Notes under the pieces: generated by a model
What the model saw: only the letters and a program-made list of their open reading frames with translations
Told to the model about the DNA's origin: nothing
The model's database searches: none
Source: Acridotheres tristis
Lineage: Eukaryota > Chordata > Aves > Passeriformes > Sturnidae
Assembly: GCA_037013685.1 (NCBI GenBank)
Contig: CM072884.1
Coordinates: 104,087,548 to 104,151,547, forward strand
Length of the DNA: 64,000 nucleotides
Direction: 5' to 3'
Part shown: one piece after another, positions 33,251 through 44,549 of the stretch
How the letters are laid out: the number at the start of each line of letters is the position of its first letter
How positions within the stretch are numbered: position 1 is the first letter of the stretch
Program-made: the position numbers and the translations under genes

Positions 33251-34053
33251 GTGTCTGTGAGTACGATGATGTGCTGGAGATTTAGATCTCAGTCTGTGCT
33301 GCCCCTCCCAGATCCACTCTGGTGCCATCGGGGCCTTTTTCTGCCTCTCCCGGCACAGCCAGGGGCTGCTTCTCTTTGCAGAGCAGCTGTGCCTTCTTGC
33401 ACACCTGAACCACACCCCTGGAGATCTGCTGCGTTTGTCCATGTCTGTACATTCTCCTGCAGTGGTCTGGAGATGGGATTCATTCCAGCTTTTCATCTTC
33501 CTCCTCCTCCTCACTAGATTCTGCAACATCCATGTGTTCTTCCAGAGCACTGTCACGGGGCTCCAGCTGCTCAGCTTCTTCCAGAATGTTCTGTTTCTGC
33601 AGTCAAGGCAGGATGATATATACACGTTCCTCATGGAGCAGCTCATCAAGTTAATCCATGTGCATCAGCTCCAATTCCCCATTTCTGTTCCGAGGTTTTA
33701 TTTTCTGACAGTCACTGTGCAGTGGTTCCAGGCTCCTGTAGCAGTGGATGGCAGTGCCTCTCAGTGCTCCAAGCATTCAGACATACCTGAAGTCCTCATT
33801 CCTTATAAACTCCACAACTGTGTCCTTCTCGGGCTGGATCTGCAGCATCTTCAGCATCAGGCACAAGAGATTGTGGGTTTAATGTTCCCTCCATAGACGC
33901 CCTCCAAGTACTTCAGCTCCATGGCCTTGTCCACCACCAGCTCAGCTGTGAGGCCAAAACACTCCTCCCTCAGTTCTTGGACTCGTGGATGCTTTTCTGC
34001 ACCAGCTGCTGTGTGTTGGTGCTGTGAGTGTCCCTCACTGTGCACTTGGCCAT
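33251..34053 (-). pseudogene. PRPF38A: Processed pseudogene of PRPF38A (pre-mRNA splicing factor 38A)
   Basis: PRPF38A is a component of the spliceosomal B complex. On - strand an initiator ATG at 34053-34051 begins MAKCTVRDTH, resembling the PRPF38A start. Downstream, in shifting frames, come EECFGLTAELVVDKAMEL, GGNIKPT, the MLKMLQIQPEKDTVVEF-like block, ELMHXD, DELLHEE, the EEAEQLEP region, an acidic Glu run and the end of the Arg/Ser tail (LRSKSPAHHRTHRH). The sequence runs across the mammalian exon joins without introns, so it is a retrocopy. It has many frameshifts and in-frame stops, a shortened N-terminal part and a truncated RS tail. It stops abruptly at about 33251 where LTR sequence begins; no poly(A) tract is seen. 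Confidence 0.88.
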
Positions 34054-34275
34054 GGTGGGTGCTGCACAGTCCTGCTCACAGCAGCTCCAGACTCTGCTCC
34101 CCTTCCATGAAGGGCTGTGCTGCTGCCCTCCTCCTCCTCAGTCACTGTGCACGCTGATCTGAGCTTGGGTTTCCTTTTCAGAGCAGGGGCCACTGCTACC
34201 ACCTGAGGCTGTCCTGGCTCAGTGATGGCTTGTGTGGATGGTGCCTGTTGCTTTGTTTCCTTTTTCCTCTGGCTT
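34054..34275 (-). pseudogene. Retroviral gag-like remnant between 5' LTR and retrocopy
   Basis: Between the 5' LTR and the PRPF38A start codon the - strand keeps an open frame rich in Lys, Gln, Thr and Pro, then VAVAPALKRK and an acidic EEEE stretch. It resembles, from memory, a linker region of gag polyproteins of bird endogenous retroviruses. No primer-binding site or full leader is evident, so sequence between LTR and this piece has been lost. It is a broken fragment with no capacity to make virus proteins. Confidence 0.5.
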
Positions 34276-34535
34276 GGCTGGTTTGAAGGCAAACCAGCAT
34301 GAGAAATGGTGGTCAAGGTGGGCTGCAATCTGCTGAAGTGATGGTGGCAGTCTTGTCAGAAGCAGTGGTGCTCCTGTGGAAAGTCTGGTCGTCCTCTGGA
34401 TCTGTCCAGTGCTGGCTGTTCCGGGTCCCCAAAGTGCCCAGATTATATACAGTCAAATTCAGGCAGGAAGGTTCAGTATCTCCCCCAGGACAGGGAATTT
34501 CCCAATGGAATGATGTAATCCTGTGAGTCACAGGC
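34275..34535 (-). repeat. 5' LTR of the retrocopy element
   Basis: On - strand it shows a TATA-like tgtatataatctgggc (about 34436-34451), then actttggggacccggaacag, cagatccagaggacgaccag and accatcacttcagcagattg, ending cttcaaaccagc. It is collinear with the copy at 32849-33250. The upper boundary is uncertain and could extend past 34560. Confidence 0.7.
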
Positions 34536-34560
34536 TATTTTGGGGACTCTTGATGGCCTA

Positions 34561-35473
34561 GATGGGTACAGCAGCCCACTGGGGCCATAGGGCCACTGGC
34601 AGAGGTAAATGCCTTAGGCTGGGTGTAGCTCTCACAGCTGAATCAGTTTGTGAAGACCAGGAAACGCTGCCCTGCCCAGGCTTTGCCTCTTTCCCTTGTC
34701 TGACACCTGCTTGGAGTCTGGGGCTTGGCTGTGCCCTGGGCAGCTGCTGAGAATGATCCACCTTGAAGAATCCATCAGGAAAAATGCACTGGGGCAGAAG
34801 CCGTGGCTTGGTTACACCCTCCGATGTGACCCAGCACACTAAACAGCAGATTAAGTGCAGGGAGTGGAAATAGAAGTGATAAAACTACCCACTGGAGGTT
34901 TTAGTAGCTCTGTTGCCAGAAAATCCTGTGCAGTGGCCACAGGCACAAGACTTGCTGAGTGGCTTTTGTGCAGCACTGGGGTCACTCCTGGCCAGGACCG
35001 GGGAGCTGCTGAGCAGGGCTGACCCTGGTGGCACTTCCCACTGCCTGGCACCAGTGTCCAGGCATCCTACAGGCTGAGGAGAGCAGGCTGGGCGTGTCAG
35101 CAGTGAGGGTGTGTGTATATCCCAGTTCACCATTTGCTTCAGGTCTGTTGGCAAAGCAGAGCTGAGGGCAGCTAGAGGGAGGATGATGATGGTCTGGTGA
35201 CTGAAATGAAGAAGAAGCTGTCAATCCTTCACTCCAGTCACCCCTTCTGCTTCACATGGACCTCCCACAACGGTGGTGCACACAGGATTTACCCTGATCC
35301 TGCCCAAGCACAAGCCTCAAACAATGCTACAAATTCGGCATTCATTGGACAATAGTTCTACTCTTATATTAACTTGGGGAAACTTTTAACTCAGTGAAAA
35401 TTTTTTCTTGTTGTGTTCTTAGTAAATGCAACTCAGAGTTTTACTTTGATTTTAAGAGCAAGAAAGTTATTGG
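34561..35473. other. Intergenic sequence, GC-richer, unassigned
   Basis: About 0.9 kb between the LTR element and the next CR1. Several overlapping - strand frames occur but none is recognised. Part may be further U3 of the LTR. Confidence 0.4.
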
Positions 35474-35845
35474 CTTTTCAGCCTGCAGAAGAAAAGGATC
35501 AGGGAGACTTCAGTATCTTCACTGGGCTTATGAAAAGAAGACAGAGGAACTTTTTATTTGGGGACAGAGCAACAGGACAAAGGGCAATGGTTTTAAAGTG
35601 AAAAAAGGCAGGTTTAGAGCAGATGTTAGGAAGAAATTCTTCAGTGTGAGGGTGGTGAGGCACAGGCAAAGGTTGCCCAGAGAAGCTGTGGATGATCCAG
35701 CCCTGAAAGTGTCCAAGGCCAGGATGGATGGGGCCCTGAGCAACCTGGGACAGTGAGTGGCATCCCTGCCCAGGGCAGGGGGCTTGGAAGTGCATGACCT
35801 TTAAGGCCCCTTCCAACCTAAACCATTCTATGATTCCATGACTTT
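35474..35845 (+). repeat. CR1 LINE 3' end, sense orientation
   Basis: Good CR1 3' sequence: tttcagcctgcagaagaaaa, gagggtggtgaggcacaggc, gttgcccagagaagctgtgg, and the end ccattctatgattccatgac. About 370 nt, 5'-truncated. Confidence 0.92.
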
Positions 35846-38800
35846 TAATTCTACAAGATACATCAAATATTTCCTGACAATTTATAAGCTCCTTTCCCCA
35901 GCCCTGAAATATTGATGCATCTTTTCTATGGAATGAAGCTGGAGTTTAAAGCAAAGGCATCCATTTGTTGGTATCTGCTACTGCATCTCTATTTGAAATT
36001 TGATTTTGCAACTAAACTATTGATGCCATTTGATAGCTTAAGAACATCACAAAAAACCTATAAAGGAATATTTTATCATTATTTTATTTATAATTTAATC
36101 ATGGTTTAAGAGAAATATCTGTAAATCCAAAGATGTCTAGTCATTACTTTTGCTGTATTTCATCTTGTGCTTTTCCCATCTTTTAGCTGAAGGACAGGAA
36201 AGGATTTTAGTTTTCCCTGACAGTGCATTTTTTCTTTAAGGACAGGCAAATTTAAAAAAACCCAACAAAACAATACCCAGGATAATGTACCCAGGATGTA
36301 ATAGCTCTGATCCAGGGAAATGTCTTCATTCAGAAAAGGATTTTAACTGTATTTTAACATTATCATCAACTTCAGTGAGAAAGAAGTAGATGTGTGTTTC
36401 CAGAATAAAAAATCAGCTTTGAACAATTTGCATGCTTTGTCCTTCTCCCCGGGAGGGACAGGAGGTCTGAGTTCCTTGATGAATGAGAACAATGAATATG
36501 CAGATCCAGTACAGCAGCCTCTTAAGTCCTTTCAGGAGACCTGGTAAAAATAGATCAAACAGAAGCAGAGGAAATCTCAGTGTGTATCTCACATCATTGT
36601 CTCTCTGAAATACAGAGTGCCTGAAGCACAGTGAAACCAGTAAATGTTAAGGAGAGGATGGCAAAAATGGAGTAAGAATTTTTCAAGGGGAAAAAAAAGA
36701 AGTTTGAAAAAGTAATAAATGTCTCATTGCCTTAAATTCTGAATGGAATTTAATCAATAATGGGAAAGGTACCAAAAAATTCTGTATCTCAGTATTGATT
36801 TTTATACTATATTTATCCTTTGAAAGGCACAAGCAGGTCATTACTGAATCAGATAGAAGAGCCCTGAAAAGCTGAGGACTTTTATCACCCTCAAAAGCTA
36901 CATATTTGTCACTCAAGATCACAGTGAACATTTATTTTTGGAAAACCATTAGTTCCACATAGCACGTAAGGGAGAACAGTCACAGCTGTCAGACAAGCCT
37001 GATGTTTCTGTTGCTGTCTGTGAGGGTTTATACATCATCCTTTATGTTTGAAAAGAAGATTATTTTTCTAACCTAACAAATAATTTATTAATTTACTTAG
37101 CTTTTCAGTTAATTATTACCCAGCATTGTGCCATTGGCAGATTTGTGACCCTCTTTATTACAATTTTATGTAAAACCCATGGCATTTACATGTTGGACCT
37201 TGTATAAATAAACTCTGGACTAACCAGAGGCTCTGTAAAAGAAAACAAATACTGTTCCAATAGCTAAAAATTTCCCCATCCTCTGAGGAAACTTGACAAG
37301 CTCTGCATTTGTGTGAGGTTTTCAGGGTTTGGACTGTTCACTCCTGGGTTTCCCACGTGGATCCTCCTGCCAAAGGACAGTGTGCAGCCCTGTTGTATCA
37401 GCAGTAGCCAAAATGCCCCCGTTGTGCAATGTTTATTTTACAACTTCTCTATATAAGCTCGCCAGCCAGCCATCTGTTTAATTACAGTTTAAACTTAAAT
37501 GCTTAAAAAAACCCCAAATAACTCTATCCCTTTTTCACTATCTCGTTTCAGTGCCCTCTCTGCTTTGAGTACTTTTTCTTAGCCTTTTTTTTTCTTCTGT
37601 TGCTTCATGAGGAAGACAATATTTTCTTTGAATATTTAACATACAATAGGACCTAAATAACAAGGAAATCTCCAAGTTAAGCCTTCTATCTCGTTATCCT
37701 TTACAGCTTCATTTCGGTTTTTTCCTCTAATAGCCCACCAAGATCATGATAAACTGCTCCAGATAACTCTTTTCCCTCAACAGAGATCAAATGATTATGT
37801 TGGGGTGAAAACCAGGAGTCGCTCAGGGAATGAAAAATGAAGCCCATGGCAGCTCATAATAAATCTCCCAGAAAAGCTGACTGTGTGAATGAGGTGAAGG
37901 GGAATGTGCATGAAGGGCTGAGCAGCACTGCAGTGGGTCACACCTAACTCAGCTTGGCTGCACCTGCTGAGGCACCAGCAAACAGCTCCACCTGGATCCT
38001 GGCAGTAAAGCAAGACTCAACTGGCTAAATTAATTCTGTGCTATTCTGGGGAGTTGTGAAGATAAAAAAAAAAGAAAAGAAACAAAACCCCCAAACCCCT
38101 GCCCCCATTGGTTCTTCTTTCTTGCAGGTAAAAGACGATCGGGATGTTAAAAATAGCATGGTGTTTATAATTTATTCAGTTGTTTTTATTTCAGGTTTTG
38201 GTGCCCCAGTTAATAGATATGGTACTCAGGCTATCTTTGAAAAAAATAATTTCAAACTTTCCCCACACATAGGGATTTTTTGATAAGGGCTTTGTGCTGA
38301 ATGTCTACTTAAATAATTCTGTGAGCTGCAGTAAAAGAGTTACAGTGAACCTGAAACTCAACTCCAGCATCTTTTATATTCTTTCAGTGTCTAATGTCTG
38401 TAATTTACACAGAATCTCTTCTGAAGATTTTTTTTCTCTTTGTGAAAAAAATGTTTCTTTTGCTCTTTTAATCAGACAACTGCTGCATCTTGTATTATTC
38501 GCAGGTTTTGCTGGACAAACTGGGGAAAAATTAAGTTGTACAGTTTCACTTCTCAATTTTGAAAGATGTGGTTATTTCTGTTGATTTTTTCCTAGGTCTT
38601 CAGGTAGAGAGCTTTCAACAGTAATTATTCCTGTCAGGATGAAAGGGGGAATAAATGGACTTGTAGGTATTTGCTATTTACATTGATGATATTCAGCCTT
38701 GCTCTAAATATCATGTCATTATGTTTACAAGATAAAGTAACCTCTGTGTTTTGGCACCAAATTTTGCTGTCTTTCTTAATGTACACAGTCCAAGCTGTCA

Positions 38801-40036
38801 AAACAAGTAACAAATAGAATGAAAAGGAAGCATTGAAATCTGTAGAAGATGTGGACACAAAACTCTTTTTCTTTTTGAAAAGAGAACTGAGCATATGAAC
38901 CAAAGAGACTTTTCCCATTAATACTCTTCCCTGAATTTCCATTATTGCAAAGGTGCTTTAGTGCTGAAAAATCAGAACTTGCATTAATATTGGAGCTGAT
39001 TTATTCAATATTTTCCTGTTAAATAAAATTGGCTTCTGTAAATAAATAGAACGGCATGTCCTAGGCTAATACCTTTTTGCTCTGTGTTGTAATCTCTCTA
39101 AGTGCTGCAGTTCAGATATTCCAGGAAGGCACACAGAATATTGACTGCTGGACGTTGTGCTTATTGCAGTCTCATAAATATTCCTGTAAAGCATGTTAGG
39201 AGTTGTCACACATCCAAACCAGCACTAGGCAGCTCTCAGTAAATGTTTTGTTTGTGTTCTAAGTTGTTTCAGGCAGAATTACATGAATACCCTAAATTCA
39301 GATATCTTCAGATAACATGAAAAAAACTACTACTAAAACCTGTGAGATTGTTGTTTTATTTACCCCAAGGCTCTAATTTGGGGCAGTAATACAGAGGGCA
39401 TGCCTGTGACAAACTGGATTCCTGCTGAAGTTGTGGAGGGAGGCAGATTTTTATTTCCCTTTGTAGCTTGCTTTTGAAACTTTCTCCTTGGACCTTACCC
39501 TAAGAATTTTAATGAAATTAATTTTTGTGCAGGAGGCTCCATTTCAGTGTGAAAAATGCCATTGCAGGCTTGATACTGAAGACATGATTTCTTGTGAGCA
39601 TAAACTCATGCAGTAATAAAGGAATAGTTCAGCTGGGGCTGCACTACACAGGCTCAGTCCCAGCAATTTCACACCTTTTTTTGGCTGAGTTGATGCATAT
39701 CCAGTGTGAGGATAACTCGATTTGAATGGACTGAAGGCAAACATCTTTTACCTTGCTCTTCTGTATTTATTAAGACTTTCCATTTACCTATTTTAATTTC
39801 ACAAAAAATGGTAATGACCAGTTAGGCATATTTTATCTGTCCACAGAGGAGGTCATGTTTTCTTTTACCTCAGTGTAATAATATTTTAATATTATTAAAT
39901 ATTATTAAATTTATTAATAATAGTAATTTGTTTGTTTCTAGTTTTGATGTAGCAAAGGATGTTTTCCCTTATTTTCAAGGCTTATACTATTGTATACTGA
40001 ACCTTTTCTTTAAAAACTTAATGCATGTAAATCATA
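35846..40036. other. Intergenic unique sequence, no gene seen
   Basis: AT-rich; a purine run then C-rich run at 38060-38110 and an AT repeat (ttattaaatattattaaatt) near 39893. No recognisable exon or element. Confidence 0.5.
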
Positions 40037-40106
40037 AGGAACTGGACTTAGATGACCCTTGTGGGTCCCTTCTGACTCAGGATATACTATGACTCTGTAA
40101 TTCTAT
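40037..40106 (+). repeat. CR1 LINE 3' tip
   Basis: The block tagatgacccttgtgggtcc followed by actatgactctgtaattcta is the terminal part of a CR1 in + sense, about 70 nt only. Confidence 0.8.
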
Positions 40107-41542
40107 AAAGTAATTAATTCGCACTATATTGGTGTTTGTTAAAGTGAATTTTTCTAATAGCACCTAGAAGTTGATGTGGGTGTTTTTAACCATGAACTAT
40201 GACTTGTTCACAATGATTTCCTTCAGCAGCTGTCCAACAGCTTGTACTGAGATGAAGATTGCTTTCCTGATCAGTCCTACACAGCAAAATCAATACTGTA
40301 CAATGATGGTGTTTTCTGCCCAGGTGCTCGATGTGTGACAGGTTTGGATTCAGCTCCTGGTGTGTGACACTGGGCCAGTGCAGTGTTTTCTCCTGTGGTC
40401 CACCCCTTCCAGTGGGGCAGCAGCAGCAGCACTCTGCTGCTGGCAGAGGATATTGAGGGAATGCATTGGCTTCCATGCTGTCCTCTTGAAGGTCAGCTGC
40501 TTAACTGCTCAGAAATAGCTTCCTTCCCTTGTTTTGTTAGGAAAGTCACTATTTCATTATCCCAGCTCAGGATTAATGGAACTGTTTGAAGAGTCTGGTT
40601 GGGAAAGAGCGAAAGAAAAGCCTTCCAGGCATTCCTTTGGTTTATGGCTTATCTCAGCTTTAACAAGTGACAGAGCAGCATCACACTGACCTCCAGAGAA
40701 GGGTGCTGAGCATGTTTGTACTTGGTAATTTTACTGCATCTAGCAAAGGACTGATGATATCAGCAGGTTTACTCAGCACGGGGGCAGTGGCATGTGGATC
40801 TCCATGAAACTCAGTAAAACTGACCACTAAGCCCCTAGAAAGACAAGACATCACCCTGAGAGCCCCATACCTACAGATGCAATGCCTGTCTCTGAATCTA
40901 AATTTATTCCATACAATGACAGGATCAAGGTGAACTTTGTAATATTCCAGAAATTTAGCCTTGTAATGTGTGGCTTTGCCAGGATTTGGAATGGAAAGCT
41001 TGGTGTTACAAGCAGATATTGGTAACTGCTTTAGCATGGCTCACAGATTAATGCCCACTGCAATCTCAGATGCTGAGAATACAAACAATGCACACACTAT
41101 ATAAGCACTAGAAATCAATTCCCAGAAGGCAAAATATTGGTTTCTCTGTAGTTAGAACTGAACAAGAAGTTAAGAAGCACAGTTGCTCTGTCCTCCTTTA
41201 CCTGGCTTTTAGGCTGTTACACAAACATCGCAATGATCAGGTTTCTCTAGGCACTCACACCACCCTTTACCAATTTTTCCAGAACATTCTGGTTTATTTG
41301 GAGGTAGGATTAGTGTTTGGGCACAAGTAGAAGTGCTGATTGGTTTTAGACATCTTCAGAAGCAGGGGAATGCTGCAGAGCAGATTGTATGAGTTCATCT
41401 CTGGGGCTTCAATTCCTTTAAATTACGTTGTCCAGGTAAATCTCTGGACTCTTGCAAGCCCTTTCCAATTAAAGAAATCTTTTACTGATTGTTACTTAGG
41501 TCCTGCAGCTCACTGTGGACACTGACATGTCAGTGGAAATGG
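40107..41542. other. Intergenic unique sequence
   Basis: No gene or repeat recognised; the 96- and 118-codon - strand frames at 40186-40476 and 40681-41037 have no known homology. Confidence 0.5.
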
Positions 41543-41625
41543 TTCACTGAGATTTAGACTGGGTATTAGGAAGCATTTCTTTACTGAAAGGGTGGTCAAA
41601 ACCTGGATCAGTATCTTTTTATCAG
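41543..41625 (+). repeat. CR1 LINE fragment
   Basis: Short piece with gagatttagactgggtatta and ctgaaagggtggtcaaaacc, matching the CR1 segment just before the gcccagagaag block. Both ends truncated. Confidence 0.6.
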
Positions 41626-42634
41626 ATGAAAAGAAAACCAAAACAGATATGAGTACCCATCTGGTGGTTCGTGTCATGGATACTCCCTTTGTAAAGAAAT
41701 TTTGTTAAAATCAGTGATTCAGCTGCAGTGGAACACCACAGCAATTGCAAAACTCTGTATATTGGTAAAGGAGAAACAAAAGAAAAAATTACCTTGGAGA
41801 GGCCTGTGAATAACACCAATGAAAACTGAGACTAATTCATACTGGTTTTGCTTTCAAAATCTGTCAGGGAAGATAAAACTGATGGATGCAGAGCAGGTTT
41901 TAACTGTTCCCATGCCCACAGAGATGGAGATCTTGCCTCCTACTCCTCACTTTTCTCCTCCTGGGAGGAACAGGGCACTGTTTCAGTGCTCAAATAATAC
42001 TGTTGTTCTTTGTAGGGAATGTCTAAAATCTTAGAAAAGGGCTTTGAGATTAACCTGTCAGAAATCCTGAACTACTGCAGTGTGAGAATAAATGTGACCT
42101 GAAGACTAAGAAGTTTGTCAAGGAATATTAGATTTTACCAGTTTCTTCTCCTGTCAAAGCCGATGAGCAAAAACAAAGTCATATAGATTTAGTGCTACTA
42201 GTGCACATTTCAGAATTAGTGCAGCACATCTGGCAGCCTTACCTTAAAAAGAAAAAGTCAAAAAATAAGGAAAAAGAAAAAAGCAATAAGGTTTTCAGTG
42301 AAGGTGCGACATTTAGAGCCTTAATCTAGATTATATCTCTCCCTACAGCACATGAAGGGGCTTTATCTGCTGTGGATTTTTCATTCCTGATATTTGAAAT
42401 GGTGGCAAACTGAACAAACTGCATGGTAGAATGTTTATGTTGGTGCATTCCTGAGAATCATCCCTGAGCTAATGAACTGCACTGTGCTGTGCACCCCCTT
42501 GAGCAGGAAAGAAAAGAGGAAATCAGAGAGAAAATTAGGCTGTTCAATTGCTATTTATTTATTACAAAATAATATTGAAAGTATCATCCCTATTTTATCT
42601 CTTTTTCATGGCTTTTGGGAAGAGGGCAATAAGG

Positions 42635-43045
42635 GCACCGTTGCCACAGTGACAGTAATGGCAATCTTGATGATCAGGTGCCACCCCAGCAAGTTTGCAG
42701 ATGACACCGAGATGAGTGATGCAGGTGACACACCTGAAGGATGGGAGGACATCCATAGGGACCCGGACGAGCTTGAGAAGTGAGACCATGGGAACGTCAT
42801 GCAGTTTAACAAGACCAAGTGCTGGTGCTGCCTCTGGCCTGGGCAATCCCAGGCAGCAGCAGAAACTGGGAGACCTCATTGAGAGCAGAGCTGCAGAGAA
42901 GGACTTGGGGGTGCTGTTGGATGAGAGGCTGGCACTCATAGCCCAGGAAACAAATGCTGTTCTGGGCTGTATCAAAGAGGAGTGGACAGCAGGTCCAGGG
43001 AACTGCCTGTGTCCCTCTACTCCATTTTTGTAAGACCCACCTGGA
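42635..43045 (+). repeat. CR1 LINE fragment, diverged
   Basis: Matches CR1 ORF2 end: agtttgcagatgacaccgag, gcagtttaacaagaccaagt, gaaggacttgggggtgctgt, ending near 43045 before the usual 3' part. Diverged, + sense. Confidence 0.8.
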
Positions 43046-44524
43046 AAGATAACCAGGTACTATTACTTGAACACAGTATTTAATGTAAATAACTACACCA
43101 AGGTACCAACACATCTTTCTCTTGATGTTCCTCACTATCACCTTACTCTTCTCACACCCTCTTCTCACACCTGAACACTGAATATTATAAATGGCTGTAG
43201 TTCTTCACAAATTCTGTCACTAAACTCTTAAATCTGTGCAGTTTTGAAAGGAGTACTTCAGATTGGCTGCCCGACAATCAGAGACACAGAAGTAGATGCT
43301 CTGAGAAGTGACCAAGACCGTGAGAGGAGCCCATGTTTGAGGGTGCTGGGAGTTCTGAATCCTAATGGCTCAGCACAAGTGTTGACCTCATCCCATAAGA
43401 AAGTGGCATGACAGTGTATCACACATCTCTAGGTCACACACGTGTGTGTCTGTCACAGGGCAATGGCCTGCAGGAGCTCAGAGATGCCTTTGCCTGCAGC
43501 TGGCAAAGGCAGATGGAAAAATGTGACAGCTGAAAAAGAGCATGACCTTCTAATGATCTGAACAGCTGCAGAAGCTAGAACAACCCAGACGAGACAAAAT
43601 TAATATATGAGAGACAGTAAGTTATTCCTCTGGATATGGAAGAGCTCCCTCATTTGTCAGGGCAGAGAATTTCTTTCAAAACAGTTTATTTTCTAGAACA
43701 TATTTGATGCCAGTAGAGTTTGTGAGCTGGAAAACAAGCAAAGTGGTTATCCTCCACTTTCAGTTTTAAGGAACAGCTTTGAAAACTACTGGGAAACATT
43801 TACACACTCAGCATTTATTGCTGCAATAAACTCGCTTTCATTTTTAAAGCTAAGCATCAGCATATGGGAATTCCACACACTTGGTGGTTTTTACAGCTCA
43901 TGAAAACATCTGTATTTCCCTTCCTGGTGCAGAGATGATTGAGACTCACCCAGAATACTTAAATAGTGTAGCCATATTTAGTGTAACTCCCTGCTATTGC
44001 TGTGCTGCCATGGGTGTGATCCTCACAGCGATCCTGCACAAAGGGAGCACACAAACATCCAGTGAGGGTGTCTGGCAGCAGAGCTGACAAGGAATCTCTC
44101 AGGGAGTAGCCCAGCCTCTCCCTTTCCCCAGCTGCTGGCACCTCTGCTTGTGTGCACTTGTGCTCTCCAAAGGCTTTCTGGCCTCCTGGACTGTTATGGC
44201 ATCCACCCACCCAGCTTGGATCCCCATAATCTCATCTTCCATAGCCCCAGTAGGGCAGACACCCTGTCAATGCAGTAACACAATCCCAGTTCATTCCCAG
44301 TGAGGGAGAGTTTATCTGGAGAGGGCACCAGGCTGTGCAGTGCTCACAGATGGATGACCCAGGTGCCTGGAGTGATTCTCAGCATAACCATTGATCTGGG
44401 CAGATGAGAAAGGCAAAAAGGCAGAATGACCATGGCTTCTCAGCCCCACACATTGAGAATGCAGCTGGATTTGAAACAGTCAACCTCTCATGACAGAGAG
44501 CTGAATTCCTACTAAGAATTTAGT

Positions 44525-44549
44525 AAAAAAAAAAAAAAAAAAAAAAAGA
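44525..44549 (+). repeat. Poly(A) homopolymer, 25 bases
   Basis: An uninterrupted run of 25 A, the longest homopolymer in the window. It could be the tail of a very old retroposed sequence, but nothing recognisable lies upstream. Confidence 0.9.

Larger units (their letters stand above)
32849..34560 (-). mobile_element. LTR element carrying a PRPF38A retrocopy
   Basis: Two related LTR copies in - orientation enclose a short gag-like remnant and an intronless PRPF38A copy in the same - sense. The LTR nearest TAB3 (about 34275-34535 or beyond) is the 5' LTR and the one at 32849-33250 the 3' LTR. The + strand lower end starts TG (32849-32850), as expected for the LTR CA terminus read on -. The order 5' LTR, gag piece, host cDNA, 3' LTR fits template switching during reverse transcription. 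All parts are mutated, so the insertion is old and defective. Outer target-site duplications could not be identified because the upper LTR boundary is unclear. Confidence 0.75.

Noticed and set aside
33212..33649. 145-codon - ORF as a functional small gene
   Set aside because: It crosses from frameshifted PRPF38A text into LTR sequence, with only its end in the true PRPF38A frame, so it is not a conserved protein.
33435..33896. 153-codon + strand ORF
   Set aside because: It is antisense to the PRPF38A retrocopy; the open frame follows from the composition of the reversed coding sequence.
42472..43033. Overlapping 103- to 126-codon ORFs as a gene
   Set aside because: The DNA is a diverged CR1 ORF2 fragment.
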